Source: Rhizobacter sp. SG703
GTDB taxonomy: Bacteria; Pseudomonadota; Gammaproteobacteria; Burkholderiales; Burkholderiaceae_C
Assembly: GCF_012275445.1 (NCBI RefSeq)
Contig: NZ_JAAZQK010000002.1
Coordinates: 496,001-560,000 of the forward strand
DNA: 64,000 nt
Reading direction: 5' to 3'
The notes under the pieces are model-generated. The model saw only the letters and a program-made list of their open reading frames with translations, did no database searches and had not been told where the DNA came from. The translations under genes and the position numbers were made by a program. This document shows, piece by piece, positions 25,032 through 36,907 of the stretch. Every line of letters starts with the position of its first letter. Position 1 is the first letter of the stretch.

Positions 25032-27179
25032 ATGGGCGAGATGACCTCCGAAGGCTCTCAGCTGAGCGCCGGCATCGACCTGAGCCAGTTCTATCAGGTC
25101 TTCTTCGAAGAAGCGGGCGAGAACCTCGACCGCATGGAGAAGCTGCTGCTCGACCTCGACATCGAGTCGGCCGACGACGAGGAGCTCAACGCGATCTTCC
25201 GTTGCGCGCACTCGATCAAGGGCGGCGCCGCGACCTTCGGTTTCTCCGACGTCGCCGAGCTGACGCACCAGATGGAGACGCTGCTGGACAAGCTGCGCCG
25301 CCATGAACTGACCCCGACCGCGCCGATGGTCGACGTGCTGCTGCAATCGGGCGACGCGCTGCGCGCCCAGCTGGCACGCCACCAGGGCAACGGCGGCGAC
25401 GAGCTGGACACCACCGAGCTGCTGTTCAACATCCGCGCGATGGTGGCCGGCGAAGCGCCGCCCGTCGTGGTCGCGGCGCCCGCCGCCCCGGCCGAGAAGC
25501 CGAAGGCCGCCGCGCCGGCGTCGACGATGCCCGCGCCGTCGGCACCCAACCATGCGCGCGTGCTCGAGCTGCGCGTCGGTCCGCTGAAGAACCTGGCGGA
25601 CGCCGACAACCTGGTCGAGCTCTTCAAGGAAATCACCGACCTCGGCACCATCGAGCCGCTGGACAACGGCATGTCGGCCGACGGCATGCGCCGTTTCAAG
25701 ATCTGCACGACCAGCAGCGACAGCGACCTGCTGGACCTGTTCACCTTCCACGTGGCGCGCGAGCAGGTCTCGCTGCTGCCGCTCGGCCCGGGCTACGGCT
25801 TCCACGACGGCGCGCCGGGCGCGCCGGCGGCCGCCGCGCCGAGCGAGGCCGAGCTCGGCTACGGCTTCTTCGACGACGCCCCGGGCGCACCGAACACCGT
25901 CGCGGCACCGGCCGCCGATGCGGCACCGGCCGGCGACGCCGGCACGCCGGTCGAGTCCGCCAAGCCGGTCGCGAAGCCCGCACCCAAGGCCGAGAAGGCG
26001 CCGGCCGCCGCGGTCGAGGCGTCGACGCTGCGCGTGTCGGTCGAGAAGGTCGACCAGCTGATCAACCTGGTCGGCGAACTCGTGATCACCCAGGCCATGC
26101 TGGCCCAGAACAGCCAGGGGCTCGACCCGGCGCTGTACCAGCAGCTGGCCTCCGGCCTGGCCGACCTGGACCGCAACACCCGCGATCTGCAGGAATCGGT
26201 GATGTCGATCCGCATGATCCCGATGTCGATGGTGTTCAGCCGCTTCCCGCGCATGCTGCGCGACCTGGCCGCCAAGCTCGGCAAGAAGGTCGACTTCGTG
26301 ACGCTCGGCGAAGCCACCGAACTGGACAAGGGCCTGGTCGAGAAGATCACCGACCCGCTGACCCACCTGGTGCGCAACAGCTGCGACCACGGCATCGAGA
26401 CCCCGGCCGACCGCGTCGCCAAGGGCAAGCCCGAGACCGGCACCATCACGCTGAGCGCGTCCCACCAGGGCGGCTCGATCGTCATCGAGGTGCGCGACGA
26501 CGGCCGCGGCCTGTCGCGCGACAAGCTGCTGAAGAAGGCCCGCGAGCGCGGCATCCCGGCACCGGACTCGATGACGGACCAAGAGGTGTGGGGCCTGATC
26601 TTCGCGCCCGGCTTCTCGACCGCCGACGTGGTCACCGACGTGTCCGGCCGCGGCGTCGGCATGGACGTGGTCAAGAAGAACATCACCGCGCTGGGCGGCA
26701 CCGTCGAGATCGATTCGGCCGAAGGCTACGGCATGCGCGTCTCGGTGCGCCTGCCGCTGACGCTGGCCATCATGGACGGCATGTCGGTGGGCGTCGGCGA
26801 AGAGGTCTACATCCTCCCGCTGTCGTCGGTGATCGAATCGTTCCAGGTGCAGCCCGACATGGTCAAGACGATCGGCGGCTCCGGCCGCGTGGTCGAGGTG
26901 CGCGACGAGTACATGCCGGTGCTGGAGATGGAGCACGTCTTCAACGTGCCGCGCTTCGACTTCGAGCACGTCAGCGGGATCATGGTGGTGGTCGAGGCCG
27001 AAGGCGGGCGCGTCGCGCTGCTGGTCGACGAGCTGCTCGGGCAGCAGCAGGTCGTCGTGAAGAACCTCGAGGCCAACTACCGCAAGGTCAACGACGTGTC
27101 GGGCGCCACCATCATGGGCGACGGCCGCGTGGCGCTGATCCTGGACGTCGGCAGCCTGGTGCGCCGTTCGCGCCACTGA
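25032..27179 (+). CDS. cheA: Chemotaxis histidine kinase CheA
   Basis: A 715-residue CheA with five domains. P1 has H60 in [18 protein letters not shown]2-like region (about 175-255) is followed by an Ala/Pro-rich linker with a near-repeat [12 protein letters not shown] / [13 protein letters not shown]3 dimerisation starts [21 protein letters not shown]4 has [12 protein letters not shown] and [14 protein letters not shown]5 (CheW-like) is the last 150 residues. It phosphorylates both CheY proteins in response to MCP signals. Ten MCP genes follow on the same strand. cheB and cheR are not seen in the window. Confidence 0.97.
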   Translation: MGEMTSEGSQLSAGIDLSQFYQVFFEEAGENLDRMEKLLLDLDIESADDEELNAIFRCAHSIKGGAATFGFSDVAELTHQMETLLDKLRRHELTPTAPMVDVLLQSGDALRAQLARHQGNGGDELDTTELLFNIRAMVAGEAPPVVVAAPAAPAEKPKAAAPASTMPAPSAPNHARVLELRVGPLKNLADADNLVELFKEITDLGTIEPLDNGMSADGMRRFKICTTSSDSDLLDLFTFHVAREQVSLLPLGPGYGFHDGAPGAPAAAAPSEAELGYGFFDDAPGAPNTVAAPAADAAPAGDAGTPVESAKPVAKPAPKAEKAPAAAVEASTLRVSVEKVDQLINLVGELVITQAMLAQNSQGLDPALYQQLASGLADLDRNTRDLQESVMSIRMIPMSMVFSRFPRMLRDLAAKLGKKVDFVTLGEATELDKGLVEKITDPLTHLVRNSCDHGIETPADRVAKGKPETGTITLSASHQGGSIVIEVRDDGRGLSRDKLLKKARERGIPAPDSMTDQEVWGLIFAPGFSTADVVTDVSGRGVGMDVVKKNITALGGTVEIDSAEGYGMRVSVRLPLTLAIMDGMSVGVGEEVYILPLSSVIESFQVQPDMVKTIGGSGRVVEVRDEYMPVLEMEHVFNVPRFDFEHVSGIMVVVEAEGGRVALLVDELLGQQQVVVKNLEANYRKVNDVSGATIMGDGRVALILDVGSLVRRSRH

Positions 27180-27223
27180 GCTTCGCCGTTCATTCTTCTC
27201 CCAACCTTTTCCGGAGCTCGACG

Positions 27224-28771
27224 ATGAAGTTGAATGACGTTCGAGTCGGCGCGCGCCTGGGAGGCGGTTTCGCCGTCACCCTCGCGTTGCTGTGCCTGAT
27301 CATGGTGGTGGGCGTGTGGCGCCTGAGCACCATCGCCCAGGCCACCCAGCAGATGATGGCCGAGCCGCTCGCGAAGGAGCGGCTGGCGACCGAATGGGCG
27401 CGCAACGTGTCGATCGGCGCCACGCGCGGCAAGGCGATTGCCAAGAATGCCGACGGCACGCTCGAAGCGCTGTTCTCCGAAGAGGCCAAGGCCTCGACGG
27501 TGCGCGCCAACGAGATCATCCAGGCGCTGAAGGCCTTCCCGACCACGTCCGAAGAGCAGCTGCTGCTCGACCGCATCGGCGAGGCGCGCAAGACCTACCT
27601 CGCGGCCCGCGACGGGTTGATGGCGGCCAAGCGCGCCGGCAACGCCGAGGAAGCCACGCGCATCTATGAGAGCAGCTTCCAGGTTGCCTCGCCGGCGTAC
27701 ATCGCCGCGATGACCGCCTACGTGGACCACCAGAGGAAGAACATCGACGTGATGGCGAAGCAGATCGACGCCGACGCCGCACGCGGCCGCCTGCTGATCG
27801 GCGTGACCGGCTGCCTGGCACTGGTGTTCGGCGCCGTGTTCGCCTGGCTGCTGACGCGCTCGATCACCGTGCCGGTGGCCGAGGCGGCCCGCCTGGCCGA
27901 CGCGGTGACCGGCGGCGACCTGTCGCGCCGGGTCACGGCCGAGGGCCGCGACGAGATCGCCGGCCTGATGCGCTCGCTCGGCAAGATGAACGCCAGCCTG
28001 CGCGACATGGTCACGCAGGTGCGCCAGTCGGCCGACAGCATCCAGGTGGCGAGCGGCGAGGTCGCGACCGGCAACCAGGACCTGAGCGCGCGCACCGAGC
28101 AGACCGCGTCGAACCTGCAGCAGACCGCGTCGTCGATGGGCCACCTGACCGGCACCGTCAAGCAGACCGCCGACTCGGCCCGCACCGCCAACCAGCTGGC
28201 CTCGTCGGCGCAAGGCGCCGCAGGCAAGGGCGGCGAGGTGGTGTCGCAGGTCGTCTCGACGATGAACGACATCCATGCGAGCTCGAAGAAGATCGCCGAC
28301 ATCATCGGCGTGATCGACGGCATCGCGTTCCAGACCAACATCCTGGCGCTGAACGCCGCGGTGGAAGCAGCCCGTGCCGGCGAACAGGGCCGCGGCTTCG
28401 CGGTGGTGGCCAGCGAAGTGCGCAGCCTGGCGCAGCGCAGCGCGCAGGCGGCCAAGGAGATCAAGAGCCTGATCGATGCATCGGTCGACAAGGTCGACTC
28501 CGGTTCGCGCCTGGTGGCGGATGCCGGCCAGTCGATGACCGAGATCGTCAACAGCGTGCGCCGCGTCACCGACATCATCGGCGAGATCACGTCGGCGGCG
28601 TCGGAGCAGAGCGACGGCATCGGCCAGGTCAACACCGCGGTGACGCAGCTCGACCAGATGACGCAGCAGAACGCCGCGCTGGTGGAGCAGTCGGCCGCGG
28701 CCGCCGAGTCGCTGAAGGAGCAGGCGCTGCGGCTGTCGGGCGTGGTGTCGGTGTTCCGGCTGACCGCCTGA
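27224..28771 (+). CDS. Methyl-accepting chemotaxis protein 1
   Basis: A 515-residue MCP starting 44 bases after cheA (CCGGAG precedes the ATG). Span 1 is about 13-33; the periplasmic part of about 150 residues is helical and looks like a four-helix-bundle sensor; span 2 ([20 protein letters not shown]) leads to HAMP. The signalling domain differs slightly from its neighbours, having [18 protein letters not shown] and [11 protein letters not shown] where the others have SSMEQLTG and [11 protein letters not shown]. It ends VFRLTA without a CheR/CheB-tethering pentapeptide. The periplasmic region resembles that of MCP 9 (42955). Confidence 0.95.
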   Translation: MKLNDVRVGARLGGGFAVTLALLCLIMVVGVWRLSTIAQATQQMMAEPLAKERLATEWARNVSIGATRGKAIAKNADGTLEALFSEEAKASTVRANEIIQALKAFPTTSEEQLLLDRIGEARKTYLAARDGLMAAKRAGNAEEATRIYESSFQVASPAYIAAMTAYVDHQRKNIDVMAKQIDADAARGRLLIGVTGCLALVFGAVFAWLLTRSITVPVAEAARLADAVTGGDLSRRVTAEGRDEIAGLMRSLGKMNASLRDMVTQVRQSADSIQVASGEVATGNQDLSARTEQTASNLQQTASSMGHLTGTVKQTADSARTANQLASSAQGAAGKGGEVVSQVVSTMNDIHASSKKIADIIGVIDGIAFQTNILALNAAVEAARAGEQGRGFAVVASEVRSLAQRSAQAAKEIKSLIDASVDKVDSGSRLVADAGQSMTEIVNSVRRVTDIIGEITSAASEQSDGIGQVNTAVTQLDQMTQQNAALVEQSAAAAESLKEQALRLSGVVSVFRLTA

Positions 28772-28830
28772 AAAAGATGACCTGAAGAGCGCCCCCGAAG
28801 CGCCCTGTTCGTTCTCAATAGGAGCGCTGC

Positions 28831-30390
28831 ATGCAGTTCAGTTTCCGCAACGCCCGCATCGGCACCCGGCTCGGGCTGGTCTTCAGCCTGCTGGTGCTGC
28901 TGATGGTGCTGGCCACCGGCTATGGCGCGATCAAGCTGAAGCAGACCACGTCGACGCTGAAGCGCCTGTCGGCCACCGAATGGCAGATGACGCAGCTGGC
29001 GCGCGAATGGAATGCGCAGGCCGCGATGAACACGCTGCGCGCGACCACCAATGCGCGGCTCGGGACGGGCGAATTCTCCGACGAGCTGACGAAGCAGTCG
29101 AAGTCCACGCTGGCCGCGAACGCCGAGACGATCGGGAAGATCGAGTCGCTGGTGTCGGATCCCGAGACGAAGGCGCTGTTCGACAAGGCGGTGAACGCAC
29201 GCAAGGTCGCGCTCGCGTTCGATCCGCAGCTCGACGCGCTGAAGAACAGCGGCGACTTCGTCGCGCTCGAAGGGCTGCTGGCCGGCGACTACGAGAAGAC
29301 CCACAAGGCCTACCAGGCCGCCGTCGACGAACTCGCCGCGCTGGCCACGGCCCGCGCCGGCGCCGCGCAGGAACACGCAGAGTCCGGCACCAACCTCGCG
29401 GCCACCGTGGTCGGCGTGCTGGTGCTGGTGTGCGTCGGCGTGGCCGGCGGCTTCGGCTGGTGGCTGACGCGCTCGATCGCCGTGCCGATCGGCGAAGCGG
29501 TGCGGCATGCCCGCGCGATTGCCGGCGGCGACCTGTCGCAGGCGGTGTCGATCGAGGCGGGCGGCGAAGCCGGCGAGCTGGCGCGCGCGCTGGCCGAGAT
29601 GCAGGCCTCGCTGCGCCGGCTGGTCGGCGAGGTGCGCAGCAGCACCGACAGCATCACGACCGCCAGCGCCGAGATCGCGACCGGCAACCAGGACCTGAGC
29701 CACCGCACCGAACAGACCGCGAGCAACCTGCAGCAGGCCGCGTCGTCGATGGAGCAACTGACCGGCACCGTCAAGCAGAGCGCCGATTCGGCCCGCCAGG
29801 CCAACCAGCTGGCCTCGTCGGCCGCCGAGGTCGCGGCCCGCGGCGGCGCGGTCGTCGCGCAGGTCGTCACGACGATGGACGAGATCAATGCCAGCTCGAA
29901 GAAGATCAACGACATCATCGGCACGATCGACGGCATCGCGTTCCAGACCAACATCCTCGCGCTGAACGCGGCCGTCGAAGCGGCGCGCGCCGGCGAACAG
30001 GGCCGCGGCTTCGCGGTGGTCGCGAGCGAAGTGCGCAGCCTGGCGCAGCGCAGCGCGCAGGCCGCGAAGGAAATCAAGGGCCTGATCGGCGCCAGCGTCG
30101 ACCGCGTCGAAGCCGGTTCGCGGCTGGTGGCCGATGCCGGCACGACGATGAACGAGATCGTCGGCTCGGTGCAGCGCGTCAGCGACATCATCGGCGAGAT
30201 CACCGCTGCGTCGTCCGAGCAGAGCGACGGCATCGGCCAGATCAACACCACGGTGACGCAGCTCGACCAGATGACGCAGCAGAACTCGGCGCTGGTCGAG
30301 GAAAGCGCCGCCGCCGCCGAAAGCCTGCGCGACCAGGCGCAGCGCCTGTCGCAGGCCGTCGGCGCATTCCGCCTCGAAGCCCGGCACTGA
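28831..30390 (+). CDS. Methyl-accepting chemotaxis protein 2
   Basis: A 519-residue MCP with TM1 about 12-35 and TM2 about 190-212. The periplasmic region is an all-helical bundle containing TEWQMTQLAREWNAQAAMNT; the W and the helix pattern recall the Tar-like ligand-binding bundle, but no ligand can be named. HAMP begins TRSIAVPIGEAVRHAR. The signalling part has [20 protein letters not shown] and the highly conserved hairpin tip. The C-terminus is AFRLEARH, with no pentapeptide. GGAGCGCTGC lies before the ATG. Confidence 0.95.
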   Translation: MQFSFRNARIGTRLGLVFSLLVLLMVLATGYGAIKLKQTTSTLKRLSATEWQMTQLAREWNAQAAMNTLRATTNARLGTGEFSDELTKQSKSTLAANAETIGKIESLVSDPETKALFDKAVNARKVALAFDPQLDALKNSGDFVALEGLLAGDYEKTHKAYQAAVDELAALATARAGAAQEHAESGTNLAATVVGVLVLVCVGVAGGFGWWLTRSIAVPIGEAVRHARAIAGGDLSQAVSIEAGGEAGELARALAEMQASLRRLVGEVRSSTDSITTASAEIATGNQDLSHRTEQTASNLQQAASSMEQLTGTVKQSADSARQANQLASSAAEVAARGGAVVAQVVTTMDEINASSKKINDIIGTIDGIAFQTNILALNAAVEAARAGEQGRGFAVVASEVRSLAQRSAQAAKEIKGLIGASVDRVEAGSRLVADAGTTMNEIVGSVQRVSDIIGEITAASSEQSDGIGQINTTVTQLDQMTQQNSALVEESAAAAESLRDQAQRLSQAVGAFRLEARH

Positions 30391-30424
30391 GCCGCTCCAC
30401 CCCTTCCACTGATTGCAGAACATC

Positions 30425-31975
30425 ATGCGCATCCAAGATCTCCGCATCGGCACCCGCATCTGGTTCGCCGTGAGCGCCTTCATCGTCTCGCTGCTGGTGC
30501 TGGTCGCCTTCACCGCGTGGCGTTCGGCCCAGGTGCAGGCGCTGTCCGACGAAGCGCTGGCACTGTCGGACACCAAGATCCGCACCGCGGCCCGCTGGGC
30601 CAGCCTGACCGAGGCGGCCGTCGCGCGCGCCCAAGCCGGCGCGATCGCGAGCGACGACTCGGTGCGCACCGCGTTCAAGGGCACCAACGACAAGGCGATC
30701 GCGCAGATCACCGAGCTGCAGAAGCAGCTGAAGGAGATGCCGCAGACCGAGGCCGAGACGCAGCAGATGGCGAAGATCGCCGCCGACCGCAAGATCGTGC
30801 TCGACACCTCGGCCGAGATCACGAAGAAGAAGGAAGGCGGCGACCTGGAAGGCGCCCGCACGCTGGCGATGGGCGGCTTCGCGCAGGCCGTCGACACCTA
30901 CATGCAGTCGCTGCGCGGCTTCGTCGCGCTGCAGGAGCAGGCCGCGCAGGCCACGCGCGAGCGGCTGTCGGCCGAACGCCGCAAGACGGTGACGCTGGCG
31001 GCCGGCGTGGTCGCGCTGATCATCGTCGGCGCGCTGTTCGGCACCTTCGCGCTGGTCGGCTCGATCCGCCGCCCGCTCGGCGAGGCGATCGCGCTGGCCG
31101 ATTCGATCGCCGGCGGCGACCTGAGCCCGCGCCCGGCGGTGAACCGCGGCGACGAAATGGGCGACCTGATGCGCGCGCTGCAGACGATGACGGCTGCGCT
31201 CGGCCGCGTCGTGCAGCAGGTGCACTCCGCCAGCGACAGCATCCGCACCGCCAGCACCGAGATCGCGACCGGCAACCAGGACCTGAGCGCCCGCACCGAG
31301 CAGACCGCGAGCAACCTGCAGCAAACCGCGTCGTCGATGGAGCAACTGACCGGCACCGTCAAGCAGAGCGCCGATTCGGCCCGCCAGGCCAACCAGCTGG
31401 CCTCGTCGGCCGCCGAAGTCGCCGCGCGCGGCGGCTCGGTCGTCTCGCAGGTCGTCACGACGATGGACGAGATCAACGCCAGCTCGAAGAAGATCAACGA
31501 CATCATCGGCGTGATCGACGGCATCGCGTTCCAGACCAACATCCTGGCGCTGAACGCCGCGGTGGAAGCGGCGCGCGCCGGCGAGCAGGGCCGCGGCTTC
31601 GCGGTCGTCGCGAGCGAGGTGCGCAGCCTCGCGCAGCGCAGCGCCGAGGCGGCCAAGGAGATCAAGGCGCTGATCGGCGCCAGCGTCGATCGCGTCGAAG
31701 CCGGCTCGCGGCTGGTGGCCGATGCCGGCACGACGATGAGCGAGATCGTCGGCTCGGTGCAGCGCGTCTCGGACATCATCGGCGAGATCACCGCCGCGTC
31801 GTCCGAACAGAGCGACGGCATCGGCCAGATCAACACCGCCGTCACCCAGCTCGACCAGATGACGCAGCAGAACGCCGCGCTGGTCGAGGAAAGCGCCGCC
31901 GCCGCCGAAAGCCTGAAGGACCAGGCTGCGCGCCTGGCGCAGGCGGTCGGCACCTTCCGGCTCGTCGCGCATTGA
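30425..31975 (+). CDS. Methyl-accepting chemotaxis protein 3
   Basis: A 516-residue MCP beginning [19 protein letters not shown]. The ATG at 30425 is taken over an in-frame TTG at 30413; neither has a strong ribosome site, so it may rely on coupling from MCP 2, whose stop is 35 bases upstream. The periplasmic domain is helical and lysine/glutamate rich ([20 protein letters not shown]), a four-helix-bundle type. TM2 is about 190-212. Ends TFRLVAH. Confidence 0.94.
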   Translation: MRIQDLRIGTRIWFAVSAFIVSLLVLVAFTAWRSAQVQALSDEALALSDTKIRTAARWASLTEAAVARAQAGAIASDDSVRTAFKGTNDKAIAQITELQKQLKEMPQTEAETQQMAKIAADRKIVLDTSAEITKKKEGGDLEGARTLAMGGFAQAVDTYMQSLRGFVALQEQAAQATRERLSAERRKTVTLAAGVVALIIVGALFGTFALVGSIRRPLGEAIALADSIAGGDLSPRPAVNRGDEMGDLMRALQTMTAALGRVVQQVHSASDSIRTASTEIATGNQDLSARTEQTASNLQQTASSMEQLTGTVKQSADSARQANQLASSAAEVAARGGSVVSQVVTTMDEINASSKKINDIIGVIDGIAFQTNILALNAAVEAARAGEQGRGFAVVASEVRSLAQRSAEAAKEIKALIGASVDRVEAGSRLVADAGTTMSEIVGSVQRVSDIIGEITAASSEQSDGIGQINTAVTQLDQMTQQNAALVEESAAAAESLKDQAARLAQAVGTFRLVAH

Positions 31976-32032
31976 TCGCCCGTTCACGAATCGTTCTGCC
32001 CTGAACCTGACCTGCTCCACCGGAGGTTCCCC

Positions 32033-33835
32033 ATGCTCAACCTGTCCTTCAAACGCAAGATCGGCCTGCTGGTCGGCGCGTCGATCCTGGCGCTCATCCT
32101 GCTGACCGTCGCGTCCAGCCTGCGCATGCGCAGCCAGATCGTCGAAGGGCGCAAGGGCCAGCTGGTGACGGCAGTCGAAGCGGCTTACAGCATCGCCGCC
32201 GGCTTCGAGGCCAAGGCCGCCGCCGGCACGATGAGCAAGGACGACGCGCAGAAGGCAGCCCGGGACGCCATCCGCGTGGCCCGCTACGGCGCCGACGCCA
32301 AGGACTACCTCTACCTCTTCTCGATGGACGGCGCCGCGGTGATGCACCCGCTGAAGCCCGAGTGGGACGGCCAGCCGATGATCGGCAAGGTCAAGGACGG
32401 CAACGGCCTGGACATCATCCAGGGCGAGATCGACGCGCTGCGTGCCAGCAAGGACGGCCGCGCCTGGCTGATGACCGAATTCCCGCGCCCCGGCACGACC
32501 CAGCCGGTGCCCAAGCTGATGTACGTGATGCAGCTGAAGAACTGGGGCTGGCTGGTCGGCTCGGGGCTGTACATGGACGATGTGGACGTCCAGGTGCGCG
32601 ACACCGCGGTGCAGGGCCTGCTGATCACGCTGCTGATCCTGGCCGGCATCGGCGCGCTCGGCGTCGTGATCGCGCGCAGCGTGCTGCGCCAGATCGGCGG
32701 CGAGCCGAGCGAGGCGATGGCGGTGATGAGCGAGGTCGCGCGCGGCAACCTGTCGGTCGACCTGAGCCATTCGGTGCCGGGCAGCCTGCTCGACTCGCTG
32801 TCGCAGATGGTGCGCTCGCTGCGCACGACGGTCAGCCAGGTGCGCCAGAGCACCGACAGCATCTCGACCGCGTCGGGCGAGATCGCGACCGGCAACCAGG
32901 ACCTGAGCGCCCGCACCGAACAGACCGCATCGAACCTGCAGCAGGCTGCGTCGTCGATGGACCAGTTGACCGGCACCGTCAAGCAGAGCGCCGATTCGGC
33001 CCGCCAGGCCAACCAGCTGGCCTCGTCGGCCGCCGAAGTCGCCGCGCGCGGCGGCTCGGTCGTCGCGCAGGTCGTCTCGACGATGGACGAGATCAATGCG
33101 TCGTCGAAGAAGATCAACGACATCATCGGCGTGATCGACGGCATCGCGTTCCAGACCAACATCCTGGCGCTGAACGCCGCGGTGGAAGCGGCGCGCGCCG
33201 GCGAACAGGGCCGCGGCTTCGCGGTCGTCGCGAGCGAGGTGCGCAGCCTCGCGCAGCGCAGCGCCGAGGCGGCCAAGGAGATCAAGGCGCTGATCGGCGC
33301 CAGCGTCGATCGCGTCGAAGCCGGCTCGCGGCTGGTCGCCGATGCCGGCCAGACGATGCAGGAGATCGTCGGCTCGGTGCAGCGCGTGTCGGACATCATC
33401 GGCGAGATCACCGCCGCGTCGTCCGAGCAGAGCGACGGCATCGGCCAGGTCAACACCGCCGTCACCCAGCTCGACCAGATGACGCAGCAGAACGCCGCGC
33501 TGGTCGAGGAAAGCGCCGCCGCCGCCGAAAGCCTGCGCGACCAGGCGAAACGCCTGGCGTCGGTGGTGGCGACCTTCCGACTGGAAGCGGGCGACAGCCT
33601 GCTGGCGCAGCCGGTCGCGGCGCCGCCCGTGGCGTCCGCCAGACCGGCCGTGCCGGCCCACAAGCCTGCCGCGTCCAAGCCGGCAGCCGCCAAGACCGCT
33701 GCACCCATCCGCCCGACACCAAGCCCTGCACCGGCGCCTGCGGCCGCTGCGGCGCCCGCCGAACTGAAACCCGCCCCGGCCGCCAGCAAACCGGCCGCCA
33801 CCGTCGCCCCCGGCGACGACTGGGAAACCTTCTGA
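32033..33835 (+). CDS. Methyl-accepting chemotaxis protein 4 (single Cache sensor)
   Basis: A 600-residue MCP. The periplasmic part is a single Cache (sCache_2-like) domain: [20 protein letters not shown], then [17 protein letters not shown] just before TM2. Such domains often bind small organic acids. After the signalling domain there is an Ala/Pro-rich linker of about 75 residues ending in DDWETF, whose last five residues (WETF type) are the tether for CheR/CheB. Only MCPs 4, 5 and 7 of this cluster have that tail. GGAGGTTCCCC precedes the ATG. Confidence 0.95.
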   Translation: MLNLSFKRKIGLLVGASILALILLTVASSLRMRSQIVEGRKGQLVTAVEAAYSIAAGFEAKAAAGTMSKDDAQKAARDAIRVARYGADAKDYLYLFSMDGAAVMHPLKPEWDGQPMIGKVKDGNGLDIIQGEIDALRASKDGRAWLMTEFPRPGTTQPVPKLMYVMQLKNWGWLVGSGLYMDDVDVQVRDTAVQGLLITLLILAGIGALGVVIARSVLRQIGGEPSEAMAVMSEVARGNLSVDLSHSVPGSLLDSLSQMVRSLRTTVSQVRQSTDSISTASGEIATGNQDLSARTEQTASNLQQAASSMDQLTGTVKQSADSARQANQLASSAAEVAARGGSVVAQVVSTMDEINASSKKINDIIGVIDGIAFQTNILALNAAVEAARAGEQGRGFAVVASEVRSLAQRSAEAAKEIKALIGASVDRVEAGSRLVADAGQTMQEIVGSVQRVSDIIGEITAASSEQSDGIGQVNTAVTQLDQMTQQNAALVEESAAAAESLRDQAKRLASVVATFRLEAGDSLLAQPVAAPPVASARPAVPAHKPAASKPAAAKTAAPIRPTPSPAPAPAAAAAPAELKPAPAASKPAATVAPGDDWETF

Positions 33836-33845
33836 AGCTCCTGCC

Positions 33846-35636
33846 ATGAACCTGAACAACCTCAGCATCCGCACCAAACTGATCGGTGGCTTCGGCCTGG
33901 TCCTCGCGATCGCGCTGCTGCAAAGCCTGCTCGCGATCTCGCGCCTCGGCCACGTCAACGCGAACGCCGCGGACATCGCGACCAACTGGCTGCCCAGCGT
34001 GCGCATGCTCGGCGACATCAACAGCGACCTGGCGTCGTACCGCGCGGTGCGCCTGCGGCTCGCGCTGATCGACACCTCGCTCGAGGTGGAGCCGATCGAG
34101 GCCTCGCTGAAGAAGGTGGAAGGCAACTTCGAAGCGCACCGCGCCGCCTACCAGGCGATGATCAATTCGCCGGAAGAAAAGGCGATGTACGAGCAGTTCG
34201 CGCAGCAGTGGAAGAGCTACCAGGCGATCAGCCCCGAGCTGCTGCGGATGGCCAAGGAGATGGACACCGCCGGCGTCAAGAAGCTGGTGAACGGGTCGGC
34301 CGGCCAGTCGTACACCGACGCCCGCGCGCTGCTCGCCAAGCTGATCGAGCTGAACACCGCCGGCAGCGTGGCCGCGGCCGCCGAGGGTGCGAAGACCTAC
34401 GAGTCGTCGCGCACGATGCTGATCGCCGGCCTGGTCGCGATGACCGCGATCGGCCTGTCGATCGCCTGGTTCGTGTCGGGCGGCCTCGCGCGGGCCGCGG
34501 CGCGTGCGGTGGCCGATGCGAACCGCATCGCCGACGGCGACCTGAGCCAGCCGATCCCGTCGAGCGGCAGCGACGAGATGGGCCAGCTGCTGAAGGCGCT
34601 CGGCGACATGCAGGACAAGCTGCGCGGCATCGTCGGCGGCGTGCGCCAGAACGCCGACGGCGTGGCGACCGCCAGTGCGCAGATCGCGCAGGGCAACAAC
34701 GACCTGAGCAGCCGCACCGAACAGCAGGCGAGCGCGCTCGAAGAGACGGCCGCGTCGATGGAGCAGCTGTCGAGCACCGTCAAGCAGAACGCCGACAACG
34801 CGCGCCAGGCCAACCAGCTGGCGATGAGCGCGTCGAACGTCGCCGTCTCGGGCGGCGAGGTCGTCAACCGCGTCGTCGACACGATGAAGGGCATCAACGA
34901 CTCGTCGCGCCGCATCGCCGACATCATCGGCACGATCGACGGCATCGCGTTCCAGACCAACATCCTGGCGCTGAACGCCGCGGTGGAAGCGGCCCGGGCC
35001 GGCGAACAGGGCCGCGGCTTCGCGGTGGTCGCGAGCGAAGTGCGCAGCCTCGCGCAGCGCAGCGCCGACGCCGCCAAGGAGATCAAGACGCTGATCTCGA
35101 CCAGCGTCGAGCGCGTCGAGCAAGGCACCGCGCTGGTCGACGAAGCCGGCACGACGATGGCCGAGGTGGTGGCGTCGATCCGCCGGGTGACCGACATCAT
35201 GGGCGAGATCACGTCGGCGAGTGTCGAGCAGTCGGCCGGCGTCAGCCAGGTCGGCGAGGCGGTCACGCAGATGGACCAGGCGACGCAGCAGAACGCGGCG
35301 CTGGTCGAGGAAAGCGCCGCGGCGGCCGAGAGCCTGAAGCTGCAGGCGGCCCAGCTGCTGGCGAACGTCGCGGTGTTCAAGCTGTCGACGGGGCATGTCG
35401 GCGTGCCGGCGCCGACACCGGCGCCGGTGTTCCAGGCCGCGAAAACGGTGATCGCCGCCGCGGCTCGGCCGGTGCCGAAGCCGAAGCCGGTTGCGAAAGC
35501 CCCGGGGGCGGGGGCGGCCAGGCCGGTGGCAGTGCCGGTCGAGCCGGTGATGGCTCCGGCCCCGGCCCCGGCCCCGGCCCCGCGGCCGGCGCTGGCCGCC
35601 GCGACGGCGGGGTCCGACGACTGGGAAACGTTCTGA
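33846..35636 (+). CDS. Methyl-accepting chemotaxis protein 5 (4HB sensor)
   Basis: A 596-residue MCP starting 10 bases after MCP 4. The periplasmic domain is of 4HB_MCP type ([20 protein letters not shown], the W-x-P start typical of the family). Its signalling domain is clearly different from the other nine: [40 protein letters not shown] and [15 protein letters not shown], the form usual for Tsr-like receptors. The C-terminal linker contains four in-frame CCCCGG units (Pro-Ala repeats, about 35560-35583) and ends DDWETF. It is therefore an older or separately acquired member of the array. Confidence 0.95.
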   Translation: MNLNNLSIRTKLIGGFGLVLAIALLQSLLAISRLGHVNANAADIATNWLPSVRMLGDINSDLASYRAVRLRLALIDTSLEVEPIEASLKKVEGNFEAHRAAYQAMINSPEEKAMYEQFAQQWKSYQAISPELLRMAKEMDTAGVKKLVNGSAGQSYTDARALLAKLIELNTAGSVAAAAEGAKTYESSRTMLIAGLVAMTAIGLSIAWFVSGGLARAAARAVADANRIADGDLSQPIPSSGSDEMGQLLKALGDMQDKLRGIVGGVRQNADGVATASAQIAQGNNDLSSRTEQQASALEETAASMEQLSSTVKQNADNARQANQLAMSASNVAVSGGEVVNRVVDTMKGINDSSRRIADIIGTIDGIAFQTNILALNAAVEAARAGEQGRGFAVVASEVRSLAQRSADAAKEIKTLISTSVERVEQGTALVDEAGTTMAEVVASIRRVTDIMGEITSASVEQSAGVSQVGEAVTQMDQATQQNAALVEESAAAAESLKLQAAQLLANVAVFKLSTGHVGVPAPTPAPVFQAAKTVIAAAARPVPKPKPVAKAPGAGAARPVAVPVEPVMAPAPAPAPAPRPALAAATAGSDDWETF

Positions 35637-35688
35637 CCCGTCGAACGGGACGGTTCGTGGAAAACCTCCGCGTGCCGGGCTGACCTCT

Positions 35689-36230
35689 TCCCGGTGGGGA
35701 CTCGCTGCGCGAGGGCTGTCTTCGCTGCGGGCGAGGTCTGGTTCAATGCGTGGCATTGCCGGGTCTCGCCCCGGCGGGCGAGTCACTTTCATTTGCTGGC
35801 TCAAATGAAAGTAACCAAAGCAAAGCGCCTCAACACACACCATACGGTTCGTTCTGGCTCGCTGCGGACAACACGGCCACGCCGCTACTCTCCCACCTTG
35901 CTTGGGATTGTTGCCCTTCCTTTTTCCTCACACGCCCCGCTTCGGGTTGCCGTAGCCGTAGCCCGAATACCAATCCGGGGTCCAGGCGATGCGCAGCGAG
36001 CTGGACGGGAAGAACGCACAACAATCCCAACCAAGGTGGAGGTCTAGCGGCGTGGCCGTGTTGTCCGCAGCGTGCAGAACGAACCGTATGGTGTTCGGGT
36101 TGAAAGCCCTTTGCTTTGGTTACTTTCATTTGGGCTCAAATGAAAGTGACTCGCCCGCCGGGGCGAGACCCGGCAGCAGCCTCTCGCAGTGAAGAAGCTT
36201 CACTCCGCAGAGGAGCCCTCGCGCAGCGAG
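35689..36230. repeat. Foldback element, copy 3 (most complete)
   Basis: Starts 53 bases after MCP 5. Both flanks are present: TCCCGGTGGGGACTCGCTGC at the left and CCCTCGCGCAGCGAG at the right, which are complementary for about 17 bases, so the complete inverted repeat spans nearly the whole unit. The core is 35758-36174. It is nearly identical to copy 4 and differs from copy 1 mainly in loops. The rest of the 781-base gap (36231-36417) holds the leader and promoter of the Cache gene. The element splits the MCP cluster into two transcription groups. Confidence 0.9.
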
Positions 36231-36310
36231 CGCAAAGAGATACCCCCCCAAGCTCCTTCTTTTGCCAAGACACCCGCTCCGCATCCGATCACAGAATCGC
36301 GTCGAACCGG

Positions 36311-36338
36311 TACAGCCGGACCGCCCTCGTGCCGATAA
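36311..36338 (+). promoter_or_regulatory. Possible sigma-28 promoter for the Cache gene and MCPs 6-7
   Basis: A perfect -10 box GCCGATAA at 36331-36338 with a weak TACAGCCG 12 bases upstream. It lies 80 bases before the Cache gene ATG, where a new promoter is expected after the foldback element. Confidence 0.6.
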
Positions 36339-36417
36339 CGGCACTAGCGCATCCGCCTCGCCCGCGGATGCAGTTCTGCCACGGCGCCTGCGAGCGCCCC
36401 GTCTGCCGAGGATTCCG

Positions 36418-36870
36418 ATGACCAAGCACCTGTTCCTGTGCGCCCTGCTGGGCGCAGCCGCCCTCCCCGCGTTCGCCAAGGACGGCAATGCCACCGCCGA
36501 CGAAGCCTCCGCGATGGTCAAGAAGGGCGTCGCCTACATCAAGGCGAGCGGCAAGGACAAGGCCTACGCCGAGATCAACAACAAGGCCGGCCAGTTCACC
36601 GACCGCGACCTCTACCTGGTCGTCTACGGGCTCGACGGCGTCGTACGCGCCCATGGCGCGAACGAAAAAATGATCGGCAAGAACCTGCTCGAGCTGAAAG
36701 ACGTCGACGGCAAGCCCTTCGTGAAGGAACGCGTCGAGCTCGCCCAGTCCAAGGGCACGTTCTGGCAAGACTACAAGTTCACCAACCCGGTCAGCAAGAA
36801 GATCGAGCCGAAGCGCGCGTACTGCGAGCGGCTCGACGACGTGGCCGTCTGCGGCGGCATCTACAAGTAA
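36418..36870 (+). CDS. Periplasmic single-Cache-domain protein
   Basis: A 150-residue secreted protein. A signal peptide, [20 protein letters not shown], is followed by a mature part that is one sCache_2-like domain: [33 protein letters not shown] and [13 protein letters not shown], with the family closing [13 protein letters not shown]. It has no membrane anchor and no signalling domain. It precedes MCP 6 by 37 bases. It could be a soluble ligand-binding protein that presents a chemoattractant to one of the receptors. Two cysteines near the C-terminus (AYCERL and AVCGG) may form a disulfide. Confidence 0.85.
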   Translation: MTKHLFLCALLGAAALPAFAKDGNATADEASAMVKKGVAYIKASGKDKAYAEINNKAGQFTDRDLYLVVYGLDGVVRAHGANEKMIGKNLLELKDVDGKPFVKERVELAQSKGTFWQDYKFTNPVSKKIEPKRAYCERLDDVAVCGGIYK

Positions 36871-36907
36871 GCCTCGTCCGTCCCACCTGCACGACCGGAA
36901 GCCCGCC

